DNA of 64,000 bases from Ophiura sarsii (taxonomy: Eukaryota > Echinodermata > Ophiuroidea > Amphilepidida > Ophiuridae): positions 68,371,062 through 68,435,061 of the forward strand of contig CM069446.1 of the NCBI GenBank assembly GCA_035610835.1, read 5' to 3'. The notes beneath the pieces were generated by a model. The model ran no database searches. It saw nothing but the letters and a program-made list of their open reading frames with translations, and was not told the origin of the DNA. Made by a program: the position numbers and the translations under genes. Of the stretch, positions 29,741-40,020 are shown piece after piece (position 1 is the stretch's first letter; each line of letters begins with the position of its first letter).

Positions 29741-31227
29741 ATGACCTCTGACCTTTAAATTTGACTCAGATTTTACCCATTTTCGATGAATTTGAAGGAT
29801 ATTAAAGCTGTTTGCCATGGCATGCGGACACCATTGACTTTTGAAATGTGTTGTAATGTAAAGTTCATCTATAAACCAACATTATAACATGGTTTATCAA
29901 TTCATAATGAGTCAAAATATTTTTTAATTATGATAACATGTCATTTTTGTGCCAATTTTGCAAAAATATGAACAAAATGGTCTATTTTGGCCAACTTGTC
30001 TTTTTCAAAAGGTCACAGTTCAAAAACTATTGATCTACGATCAAAGTTGTAATTGACTTTTTTGTTTAAAACACTTATCCTAACAATGAAATATACTTTA
30101 TATAGTCAATAGCTCATTTTTTAGTTTTTTTACCATGTTAAATTTAGTTTTTGACTTCACATTGAAACACATGTGACCTTTGACCCTAAATCGAGGTCTA
30201 GGGTCATAACGTGCAACCTACGAACGTGGGATCAGGTGAATTTGTGTTTAGGGATATATTTGCCACCTTTTGGTAATAATTTCATGTTCTGCCCAGAGGT
30301 GGACTACAAAAATCAAAAACTAAGCACATTTTGACCTCACGGCCCATAGTCTATTTTGTTTGAGGCTCTAAATCTTGTTTTAAATTGATTTTCTAGCTCA
30401 TATTTGGCCAAAGTAGCAGGGAGATAGCGAGCAAAATTTCAGAATCCTAGCTTAAATTAATGTCGATTTTATTTTTTTTGTACACAAACCCAATATGGTA
30501 ACGGTTGTAACATTTTTGTGACACACACATGTGTTACAACCGTTATGTTTTCAATCTTGACACACAATATAAAAGGCTAAATCTTGAAAAGTTGACCATG
30601 ATTCATGTGGGTTGTGCTTATTTCCTCAGTTGACGGACATCAATTACTTGAAACTAAACCAACTGGGGGTAATTTTGATCAATATCACTATTATCAGGGT
30701 CTGGAGAATCGTCCGAATGCGTAAAACTGTTGTAACGTGTGTCAATGTTACAACCGTTATAAAATGTCATGAAACTCGAAAAAATGACAATATTATTTCT
30801 TTCACATATTTATTCAGGTACAAAAATCAAGAAAAGCCCTCCTAACAATTAATATGCGCTTCAGTAGGTCATTTTTAATGTTTGACATACGGAAATGTGC
30901 ACATGAGATTGAGAGTGACTACATGTCGTAGTGGGCAATATACTGGAAGTGTGGAAGTAGTGGAAATTGTAGTAAGTAAGTAAGCTTACTTGCATATGTT
31001 GCCGGATCCTGGTATTTTAGTCTAAAATACACCTTGCTTCTCATCATTAGTAATACTAGGAGTTTCAATACGGCGTTGCGAAAAATTTCGAAAAAGGCCA
31101 ACTCGGTTTTTTGTTTCAGTTTCAAGAGATTTCCTGCGGTCGCGGTAAATGGCGCACACAGTGTCGAACCACACAATGGCGAACTGGGGAATTCCCCGTT
31201 TTACGTTTCCGGGTTTACCAGTTTATA
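29741..31227. other. Intergenic, no gene recognised
   Basis: AT-rich. A 14-bp inverted repeat TAACGGTTGTAACA / TGTTACAACCGTTA occupies about 30500-30546, and another CAACCGTTATAAAATG occurs near 30752. The short open frames at 30612-31305 show no domain character. Confidence 0.35.
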
Positions 31228-32797
31228 GGCCGGGAGCCCAGAAGGTTTAATCAGCTGAGAAGGTACAAAAGGTTCGATGGTCTGATACGTTTAGTTGGGT
31301 GCTAAGCTAGAAGAGCAGCAGTGGCGTAGCCAGGTTATTCATTTTGGGGGGGGGGCGAGAACTGAAAATGAACCGACAAGATTGTTTTGAGTAAAAACAT
31401 GCGCGCTTAGCGCGCGAATTCTTTTGACTTTACACCTATTTTTGGCATGATTGAGATACGTTTTGGCTCTAAACAAGCTTGTACCAACGAATATGGCATT
31501 AAGGTGACTGTTATGCGCGCGTAGCGCGCGAATTTTTTTCATATGTGTACTTTTGACCATCATAATTCCATAATTCCTCTGGTCAAATGAACCGACAGTG
31601 CCAATCTCAACCGACACGACGTCAATATTGGGGGGGCGATCGCCCCCTCGCCCCCCCTCTGGCTACGCCACTGAAGAGCAGGGAGCTTATATAATGGGAG
31701 AGGACATTCGAATCGCAAAATTGAAGCCTCCCCATATATGGGCATGTGGGCGCGAGTACGCGCGATGTACCTCTTGGGATGAAGTGTTCTCTTGACAACG
31801 CTATGATTGACAGCCTGAAAGTCCTTATAAGGGACATTGAGACGCGCGATGTACCTCTTGCATAATGAGGGCGCGCAATGTACCTCTTAGAAAGGCTTCA
31901 ATCTCGGCAATGGGAGTTTGTGTACAGTGGCACCGCCCTGCTAAAAGTCAATATTTTATATTGCTGCCGTGTCGTAGCCTGTACGGGTGGCCGCTATAGA
32001 AGGTCAAAGGTCATATAGGGGTAAAAATGGTCTGATTGTAATGAAATGCATATCAAACTCTTCCTGAGACCATAAGGAGCAAAAAAAAGGAAATGGTTGT
32101 ATTTCCACCCGATGCTTAGTTTCCGAGATGTAGGGCAAAATAGGTCAAAGGTTAAATTTTGCCTCAAATTTTTTGCACAGGGGTCAAATTATCAAAATGC
32201 TCATATTTCAATGAAAATGGTCTCAAATTGTTCAGGTGGATGCCACGAGCCATAAAAAGAATAGTTTGCCATATCTACAAGTTAAGCATCTATTACTTTC
32301 AATAGGTCAAAGGTCAGCACACATCAACGGTATAGCCTCCTGACCATTGACCTAATAAAACTAATAGAAGCGTAACTTGTAGATATGGCAAACTATTCTT
32401 TTTATGGCTCGTAGCATCCATCTAAACGATTTGAGTCCATGTTCATTAAGATCGGAGCATTTTGAGAATTTGACCCCTGTACAATGAATTTGAGGCAAAA
32501 TTTGACCTTTGAACTATTTTGCCCCGCATCTGGAAAACTAGGCATCGGGTGGAAATACAACCATTTCCTTTTTGGCTCCTTATGGTCTCAGGAGTTTGAT
32601 ATGCATTTCATTACAATCAGATCATTTTTACATTTTGACCCCTGTATGACCTTTGACCTTCTATAGCGGCCACCCGTACAGGCTACGACACGGCAGCAAT
32701 ATAAAATATTGACTCTTGGCACCCAACTAAATTAATCAGATCATCAAACCTTTTGTACCTTCTCAGCTGATTAAACCTTCTGGGCTCCCGGCCTATT
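31228..32797. mobile_element. Composite foldback, ~1.57 kb
   Basis: The outer arms (GGCCGGGAGCCCAGAAGG at 31228 and its complement at 32780-32797) continue for about 80 bp. The inner arms at 31946-32330 and 32330-32713 are diverged complements, for example GGCCGCTATAGAAGGTCAAA against its complement. A hAT MITE at 31319-31673 and a further ~270-bp segment interrupt the left arm. Noncoding. Confidence 0.75.
31319..31673. mobile_element. hAT-type MITE (CAGTGGCGTAGCCAG ends)
   Basis: The ends CAGTGGCGTAGCCAG and CTGGCTACGCCACTG are flanked by the perfect 8-bp duplication AAGAGCAG (31311-31318 and 31674-31681). This terminus form and 8-bp duplication are typical of widespread hAT MITEs. Confidence 0.92.
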
Positions 32798-32980
32798 AGT
32801 CTATGCTGATGATTTCACAATGGACCTACGGCACATAATCTCCTGGCCACAGTTCGACATACGTGGGCGCACTTCGATCAGGTTGCGCAGGCATGCTTGA
32901 ACTGCCAACCAACAACACCAAAGCACCTGATTGGTCAAATTTAAACTGAAGCCTTTTTAACGATCGTCACGCTGCGCCGT

Positions 32981-34047
32981 TAAACTAAGAACGTTTAACT
33001 CATTCATAACCAGCATCTTCCTTTATAATTGTGAACTATGGACAATGGACAAGAAAGCTGAACACAAAATCGACGTGTTCCAGAGATCGTTATTACGTAG
33101 AATGATGAAATTAAGCTGGCAAGACAAAGTAACTAATGAGGAGTTAATATATCAACGAACGAGTCAAACCAGATGGAGCAACTTAATAAGAAGGCGTATG
33201 ACCTGGTTTGGTCATCTCCTAAGACTCCCAGAGAAAACCCCGGCAAAGATGTCCCTAGCAGAAATAGGAAGAAGTGTTAAAAGACCACAAGGTAGACCAA
33301 AACAGACGTGGATAAGAATGATTCATTACTTCATGAATAATCGCGATAGCTGCGTATCAAGTGCGCTCCAATAAAATGAATCGTTAGATGAGAACGCGCA
33401 CGCCGAGCGCAGGTTACTAATAATTGCCCGAAAGTACTGCGCCAAAGTGTTCCATTGTTTTGCTCACTGACCGACCAATCAAATAAACGCCTCACGCCCC
33501 TAAACTGAATATTCATTGAATTATGAGGAAACACGATTAAAGCTTATTTCTGATTGGTTGAATGAGGGGATGACCCGACTCGGACTGTTTCAATAACTAA
33601 GAAGGGCAGGGGTGGACAAAATAAACAAAACAACTAATTAATTATTAGCGAGATTATATCGGTACAAATCAACGATTTGGATAAATATGCATCTTTTTCA
33701 GTAATGAATGAGAATAATGACTGCTTAACAACTGTTTTCGCGAATTTGTTGTGAAATACTCGGTTGCTGTTATGGTCATTCGGAATTGTCCCTCAGGGGC
33801 TGCGCCCCTTCGGGACAATTCCTCAGACCATAACATCAACCTCTTATTTCACAACAAATTCGGGAAAACAGTTGTTACGCAGTTATTATTCTCTAATCCA
33901 AAAACTATTGCAAGAACTAAATATTGACTATACAAACGCAGAAAATCTAGCAGAACTGGCCAGTGACAGATATACCTGGCATTTACTAACTGATAAGTGA
34001 GGGCGCCATGTCAACAAAGACGTAATGCGTAACTGATGATGATGATG
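32981..34047 (+). pseudogene. 5'-truncated LINE, reverse-transcriptase C-terminal end
   Basis: The frame from 32984 reads LRTFNSFITSIFLYNCELWT, then KAEHKIDVFQRSLLRRMMKL, IRRRMTWFGHLLRLPEKTPA and RPQGRPKQTWIRMI. This is the well-known C-terminal part of non-LTR reverse transcriptases that assemble as FGH..RM..R..GRPK.W. After a ~570-bp insertion the frame resumes at 33896 with LQELNIDYTNAENLAELASD and stops at 33998-34000. A (GATGAT)-type tail ends the element. ACGCTGCGCCGT duplicates flank it (32969-32980 and 34048-34059), a normal LINE target duplication. The copy lacks most of the protein and is inactive. An RTE/CR1-like clade is likely but not resolved. Confidence 0.85.
33323..33898. mobile_element. 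Insertion in the LINE, containing a hairpin element
   Basis: The segment separates the two coding parts of the LINE. Its right part (33704-33898) is a hairpin with arms AACAACTGTTTTCGCGAATT and its near complement, centred on CCTCAGGGGCTGCGCCCCTTC. The ends of the whole insertion are not exactly defined. Confidence 0.65.
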
Positions 34048-34210
34048 ACGCTGCGCCGTATCCACCAACGCAGTGCTCCCGCTGCGCCATAACCACCGAC
34101 GCGTGATGGTGCGTGGAAAAGCTCATGAGTTTTTCACCAACCAATCAGAGCCTTGAGGTCGAGATGACGTAGTGCGCACAACGGAGAACCACGGGACCGT
34201 TTTGGGGTGA

Positions 34211-34804
34211 GGTCAGCGAGGTTACATTTACTCTAGAGTGGCGACTCGCCCGTTTCGATTGAAGCCACGCGTCTGCTGCATTTTCACCCTGTTTCTTTGT
34301 GTTAGAGTGAAAAGTGCGTGCCGCCGTTTACCGACGCGTAATTAAGCGTAGTGTGTGGCGTCGTAGTACGCGTTCCTTGCGCAGCGGTGCATCAGGGATT
34401 TTTGTCAGGCTAATCAAGCTATCTGTCCGGCCCTCACCCTTGACCTCACCCAAGGGCCGGTACTACCCGCGCGTATGGAACAATTTTTGAAGCCAGCTTA
34501 AAAACAACAGCGTCTCCCTGCATCGCGTAAAGGAAAATGTGTACGCTCGCGTATTGTCGGCCCTGCGCCGCTGCATGCGTGTATAATCGGTGTGGCAGAC
34601 TTCAACGGCGTGCGGTCTTTTATTCTTTGCTAAAGCTAGATAATACTTTTTTACTGAGATTTCCAATGGATTTGAGAGATGATATTACAAGTTTAAGGTA
34701 TGTGTAATTAATGACATGGAGTGTGTCTGCACCATGGTCTGCACGGGACCGGACCGACCAATTCAACTTTAACTTTGGCATATGCAGGGGTTGATTTGTC
34801 CACA
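34211..34804. other. GC-richer spacer between direct repeats
   Basis: No gene recognised. Many CG dinucleotides compared with the surrounding AT-rich sequence. Confidence 0.35.
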
Positions 34805-35160
34805 ATATTTCAATGGACCTACGGCACATAATCTCCTGGCCACAGTTCGACATACGTGGGCGCACTTCGATCAGTCTGCGCACGCATGCTTTAACTCACA
34901 AAATACTGCCAACCAACAACACCAAAGCACCCGATTGGTCAAATTTAAACTGAAGCCTTTTTAACGATCGTCACGCTGCGCCGTATCCACCAACGCAGTG
35001 CTCCCGCTGCGCCGTAACCACCGACGCAGTGGGGCGTGATGGTGCGTGGAAAAGCTCATGAGTTTTTCAGTTCTCACGTTTGAGCACCAACCAATCAGAG
35101 CCTTGAGGTCGAGATGACGTAGTGCGCACAACAGAGAACCCAGGTACCGTTTTGGGGTGA
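34805..35160. repeat. Direct repeat copy 2 with LINE empty site
   Basis: Homologue of 32817-34210 without the LINE. A single ACGCTGCGCCGT at 34973-34984 is the uninterrupted target. Confidence 0.85.
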
Positions 35161-35198
35161 GGTTGAGCAGGCGTACTTTACGCGAGCTCAACCTCATG

Positions 35199-36234
35199 TA
35201 TGCTGGTTCCCTGCTAGACTAGTGCCACCAGTCCCCGAAGAGTCGTCCTGCGCCGTCTGAACAAAATTACCTACAATGCATAGCGCGGACTCCTAGCGAA
35301 CGTAGTGGAGCGTATTGTGCGACTGGAGGATAAAGTCTAGTTCCCTGCACCTGGATCCCCGCGCGCCAACTTATCCATAGGTGCAGGTACGCAGAGGCTG
35401 CTCACGACGCTTAAAAATTGAAGCCAAGGAACAAAAAGTCGAACCATGACAACAACAAATACGCACTTCCCGAAAAATGGCACTCTACGCGCGTGCTTGA
35501 GTGCGTCACTTTTTCTTGTAGCGTCCCTGCGTGTTGATCTGAAACAAACGCAAGCGTTTCACGAATAACGCCAACGTTGTTCTGAAGCACGCACCAGTTT
35601 GCGCTCCCGTTAATTGCGCCACGGACGCGGGTGTGTCTGCGTGCTAATCATACGCACTCAACGCATAAGCTGCGCCAGAAGAATTGACCGTCGTCATGGG
35701 TGATTGACTGTCGTCATGGGAGATTGACTGTCGTCAGGGAACACGCGGCTTCAGTGCGCTGTGTGTGTTGGAATGCGGAATGAGCAGTCTCTAAGTAATT
35801 AGTCTATGCAGGTACGGGCAAATCCATTGCCGGCCGTAACCGTAAGTTCAACACATTGCACTGTCGCTCTGTCATGGCATAAGGTAAATAACGATCACCA
35901 CACTGTAGCTGAGATACCGCATCGAACGCTGAATGCATTGTCGCGCTGCCATAGCTACGGCGCGATGGGGAGCGCGATATGACATGCGTACATGTGCGTA
36001 TGAAGTCCGGCGCTGTGGTTAGCGCAGATACACGTGTAGTTTGTGCCAATCAGCAAATTTGTTATCATTCTAAGCGTGACGCTGGCTTGATCAAATTTAT
36101 TTGTAGATCTATTTTGTGTCAATCATGAATATGCATGACTTTTATGCCAGCAAATCAGATTTGAGTGGAAATTTGAGCGTACCTGCATCTATGGATAAGT
36201 TGTGTGGAGCCCATTGATGCAGGGAACCAGCATA
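35199..36234. mobile_element. 1.04 kb element with 9-bp target duplication (Mutator-like?)
   Basis: Inverted ends TATGCTGGTTCCCTGC and GCAGGGAACCAGCATA are flanked by AACCTCATG (35190-35198 and 36235-36243). The interior is unusually rich in CGC/GCG and has no transposase frame. A subterminal inverted block (CTTATCCATAGGTGCAGGTACG and its near complement) adds foldback character. A 9-bp duplication suits Mutator-like elements. Confidence 0.85.
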
Positions 36235-36243
36235 AACCTCATG

Positions 36244-37460
36244 TGACGTGGGTCCATTATTATAATGCCTATTACAACAGTTTACAGTAGCCATTTTATT
36301 TGCTATGGATACCACTGCGATAGTTATTTTACCTGTTTTATAAAGAAACAATATTACTATATTCTGGTAGATTTATTTCCCGATGTCGTTGTGTAGGTTC
36401 TCTTTATGTCCGTCAAGATATTTATTTTTTATTTTATTTATATTTTAATGTTGTTATCTATAATATGTTTGGGCCGATCTTATTCTTATTTCACTCGCAT
36501 TGGCATTTTTATCCCTGCCCATTTGTGTCCTTGTAATAATATGAATGTTCTATGAGACAGTGGACCAAATAATTGGACCATCACAGCTCTTTGTGACGAG
36601 TTACCAGTTTGATTTCTAATCGCTCAGTTCACTAATCTTGTCAATAATGTCTGTTGGGCTATTGTTTATATCTGCTATTTATATACAACATAACATTAAT
36701 TTGTTTTGCTATCTACTGAAGATAGCAATCTTGAAGCGATGTAAACATTTCAATTAGCTAATGGTGCCATCGTTATGTATGCTTTCTACTGAAGATAGGA
36801 ATCATTAAATTAACCTTGCACGTTTACTTTCACAGTTGGGGTGGGAGGGGGGGGGGCATTGTTGTTGTTGTTGGTTTGGGGGGTTGTTTGTTATTTGTTT
36901 GTTTGTTGGGGTGTTTGTTTGCTGGGTGGGGTGTTTGTTTGTTTGTTTACCTTTGTGAGTCTTGTTAATGTTTTTACCGACACTGTCATCAAATTGTCAT
37001 TCATCGATCCTAAATTCAATACGTAAAGACGACCACATCTTTAAATACTATAGGCCTATAATGACTTAGGCCTATGGAAAACTAAGAACATGTTCATAGT
37101 TCTCCATATGCAAGATTCGTATTACTGTTTTTTCTTAAATGACGATTTTGATTTTTCCTTTATAAAAGTGTCAAACCGTTCGTAGAGGCATACATAGGGG
37201 TCGGGTGCAGCGTGATTGACGGTGGGGGGGGGGGGGGGGGTGGGGGGGTATCCCTGGTGGGGGTTCAAGGTAGCGAACCTCCCTTGGAGCTGTCTTTTTT
37301 ATCGTTTGGAATTACCAGATAAACCAGTAATTTTTCCCGTATTAAACACATTTTGTGGTCTAAACACTATAAAAAATAAATATAATACAAACAAGTTGTA
37401 TAATACCGTTAACCAAGTTTTGCAAGCACAAACATACGCTCTTGAGGGGGGGGGGGGGGG
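36244..37460. other. Intergenic, low-complexity G/T runs
   Basis: No gene. A GTTTGTTTGTTG-type run lies at 36840-36950. G runs at 37224-37248 and 37446-37460 border the assembly gap; open frames across them are artefacts. Confidence 0.4.
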
Positions 37461-37560
37461 NNNNNNNNNNNNNNNNNNNNNNNNNNNNNNNNNNNNNNNN
37501 NNNNNNNNNNNNNNNNNNNNNNNNNNNNNNNNNNNNNNNNNNNNNNNNNNNNNNNNNNNN
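37461..37560. other. Assembly gap (100 N)
   Basis: Exactly 100 N, probably a gap of unknown size. It lies between a G run and a palindromic element. Confidence 0.98.
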
Positions 37561-37880
37561 ACTTCAATGACCGCGCATAACAACAGCAAAGTTGCACTAG
37601 GTATTAGGAAATCATTGATTTGTGTGACAGTTTATATGACAGTAATCACACACAATTCAATGAATACCTATAGTGCAACTTTGCTGTTTGTTATGCGCGG
37701 TCATTGAAATCGCCATAACTTTAAAAGTATTCATTCGATGTTGTTGAATGAGGTATCAAACTGCGGAGAAGAGATTTGCTCATTTAATGTATATCTCATA
37801 TTTTTGGTACCGATTATATGTTTTGAATTAGCCAACCTCAAAGCACCTGGTCAGGGACTTTATGTGCTAGGTGTATACAT
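37561..37880. mobile_element. Partial copy of the 14037-14766 foldback family
   Basis: Hairpin arms CTTCAATGACCGCGCATAAC and its complement close on a short centre. They are followed by GCCAACCTCAAAGCACCTGG and GACTTTATGTGCTAG, as in the nested element at 14.0-14.8 kb. Its left part is lost in the gap. Confidence 0.75.
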
Positions 37881-38723
37881 GACATAGGCTGAAGCGTATT
37901 GTCATTTTTGTATTGATTTTGAACTGGCACTGGGTCTCCAAGAACTCGGTGCCCATGGATGGAAGTTACACCCTCACCACCCCCATTTCTATAGCAAATA
38001 TTGGAAATATTTATGACCATTTTGTTCTGATACACCATGGTGATATGAAAAGTCACTTCTGTAATAGCTGCCATATGATATTGGTGCTAATGGTGCACTC
38101 GTGTACAAGTGCAACCTTGCACATGGCAGCCATTGTATATAGATAGGGCCTTGGCTCCAAACCCACGCCATGCTAACAGGCCATGGATCAGCTTGAGATA
38201 GTGTAAAAGTATTTTCGATCCTTCCCCCTCATGAAGTTAATATACCGTATAGTCATTGTTGGCCTTCCCTGTAGTTTACAAAACCACATCCGAACTTCCG
38301 AAGCCGAGAAAGGTTACGGATCACATACCAACATATGCACTGCCGCTCATAAGTATTTGCCCCTTAGCCCATCAAACTATTTCAACAGAATAGCATGGAT
38401 TAGCAAGCACCCTTGTCGGGAATACTAAACTGTGTTTAAGATTTCAGAAAGAAGATACACCCGTTTCATGGAAATGTATTTGATAGCACAATTCATGCAA
38501 TTAATTGGATGTCATGCACTCTATTGAATGTATCAGAATAGGCCTGGTGCGAATCTCTTTTTGTCTTCCGCCTGGCTACATGGATAACCTCTAATTTGTG
38601 TCATTTTTAAAGTTGGAATCAGGGCAGTCAAGTTCGGACCGGGAAATAATAGATGAAATCTTCCGGTCACTATTTTATACATGACAAATATGCATGCCAT
38701 TTACGCATTGGATGGTGCTCATC
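37881..38723. other. Intergenic or intronic, no gene recognised
   Basis: No clear element ends or splice-bounded coding frame. If the 38866-40020 gene is spliced, its next exon could lie here or beyond, but none stands out. Confidence 0.35.
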
Positions 38724-38963
38724 TTAACACTTTCCACGCGGCAGTCGTCTGCAGACGACAGTTCCAAAATGTCACAAAATGTTTCAAAAAACGGCAACAT
38801 TAACGAATGTCGTCACCATATTTGGAATCACCATGATAAATGTATTAAAATCAGTACCCACATGCCTAGCATTGGTTTAGTAATTCTTGAGATAAGACTT
38901 TGAAAGCTTGGAAAGGTTTCTGAAAAATCTGTTTTATGGTAAAACTAATAGCCGCGTGGAAAG
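38724..38963. mobile_element. MITE with CACTTTCCACGCGGC ends, copy 2
   Basis: The ends AACACTTTCCACGCGGC and GCCGCGTGGAAAG are inverted, with the same CGTCTGCAGACG palindrome inside. It overlaps the 3' part of the 38866-40020 frame. Confidence 0.85.
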
Positions 38964-40020
38964 AAATGCTCCTCCTGACAACTAAATCTGCTTCCATTAG
39001 AAGTAGTCGAATAAAAAAGGATTGTTTGTTTACCTGTCTTAAGTGCAGACCCTCCGACCAGATTGTATCTTGTTGACCCTTCTTTAGTCTCCCAGCTCCT
39101 GAAACCGAAACAGTAGTTACTCCGGAGCATCCTGTCTGGACCACTTTCCTCCAAAGAGCCTTCCGTCTCTCCTTAGTCCTAATCATCAACGGAGGACTGC
39201 AATCAGTCCTCTTGATGGTGGTATCTTCCCTGATGGTGGTATCTTCCCTGATGATGCCGACACCGGCTCCGTTCACGCAAAGGGAAGATAGTCTCACGGA
39301 TATCGCCTGGCTAGTATTAGAGAGTGATGATTGAACTCGGGAACTTTCATCATCAGGACTTGGTAGCAGGTAGGGCATCATCGCGGTATTACGGGTGTCC
39401 TTATATGACATTCCCGCGGTGTCACTGGTGCCCCTACAGTACATCACCGCGGTATCACTGGTGCCCTTATAGGACATCACCGTGGTATCACTGGTGCCCT
39501 TATAGGACATCACCGCAGTATCACTGGTGCCCTTATAGGACATCACCGCAGTATCACTGGTGCCCTTATAAGTCATCATCGCGTTATCACTGGCGCCCTT
39601 ATAGGACATCACCGCAGTATCACTGGTGCCCTTATAAGTCATCATCGCGTTATCACTGGCGCCCTTATAGGACATCACCGCGGCATCACTGGTGCCATTA
39701 TAAGACATCACCGCGTTATCACTGGCGCCCTTATAGGACATCACCGCGGCATCACTGTTGCCCTTATAGGGCATCACGGCGGCATCACTGGCGCCTTTAT
39801 AGGGCATCACCACGGTATCACTGGTGGTGCCCTTATAGGACATCACCATGGTATCACTGGTGCCCTTAAGAATCATGTCTTGGCTGATGGTGGTGGTATA
39901 ATCTAGCGAGAATTCTTCTGACGAATCTTCAGGAGAAGTGGCATCATAGTGAGGTGGATACGGATAAGGCACCTGAACAACTGGATCAGTGCCCATTATG
40001 GCCATTATCATGCACCTCAA
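38866..40020 (-). CDS. Uncharacterised protein with 11-residue repeats
   Basis: A 384-codon open frame, the longest non-satellite ORF in the window. The N-terminus (about residues 1-50) is Pro/Tyr then Ser/Glu-rich. Residues about 55-220 are roughly 15 imperfect repeats of GTSDTAVMSYK, coded by a 33-bp minisatellite. Residues 225-325 are nonrepetitive, basic and Ser-rich, with a doubled REDTTI. A CAG|GTAAAC donor at 39034/39033 would end a 329-codon first exon in phase 0. Without splicing, the last ~33 residues come from the MITE at 38724-38963. No signal peptide, transmembrane segment or known domain is seen. It may be a real, low-complexity protein or a minisatellite in an open frame. I cannot assign a function. 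Confidence 0.4.
   Translation of the reverse strand: MRCMIMAIMGTDPVVQVPYPYPPHYDATSPEDSSEEFSLDYTTTISQDMILKGTSDTMVMSYKGTTSDTVVMPYKGASDAAVMPYKGNSDAAVMSYKGASDNAVMSYNGTSDAAVMSYKGASDNAMMTYKGTSDTAVMSYKGASDNAMMTYKGTSDTAVMSYKGTSDTAVMSYKGTSDTTVMSYKGTSDTAVMYCRGTSDTAGMSYKDTRNTAMMPYLLPSPDDESSRVQSSLSNTSQAISVRLSSLCVNGAGVGIIREDTTIREDTTIKRTDCSPPLMIRTKERRKALWRKVVQTGCSGVTTVSVSGAGRLKKGQQDTIWSEGLHLRQVNKQSFFIRLLLMEADLVVRRSISFHAAISFTIKQIFQKPFQAFKVLSQELLNQC
39370..39868 (-). repeat. 33-bp minisatellite, ~15 units, in frame
   Basis: Units contain GGTATCACTGGTGCCCTTAT on the plus strand. Differences among units are mostly substitutions and the length is kept at 33 or 36 bp, preserving the frame across the array. Confidence 0.9.

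Larger units (their letters stand above)
32817..34210. repeat. Direct repeat copy 1, interrupted by LINE
   Basis: Matches 34805-35160: GACCTACGGCACATAATCTC, CCAACCAACAACACCAAAGC, then GAGGTCGAGATGACGTAGTG. The LINE fragment splits it at ACGCTGCGCCGT. Confidence 0.85.

Noticed and set aside
31034..31305. Overlapping short plus-strand frames near 31.1 kb
   Set aside because: Short, mutually overlapping, and partly inside the foldback arm beginning at 31228.
37216..37707. Frames across the N gap
   Set aside because: Artefacts of G runs and unknown bases.
39324..39869. A plus-strand frame rich in RYHWCPY
   Set aside because: It is the complement of the in-frame 33-bp minisatellite of the minus-strand ORF; a shadow.
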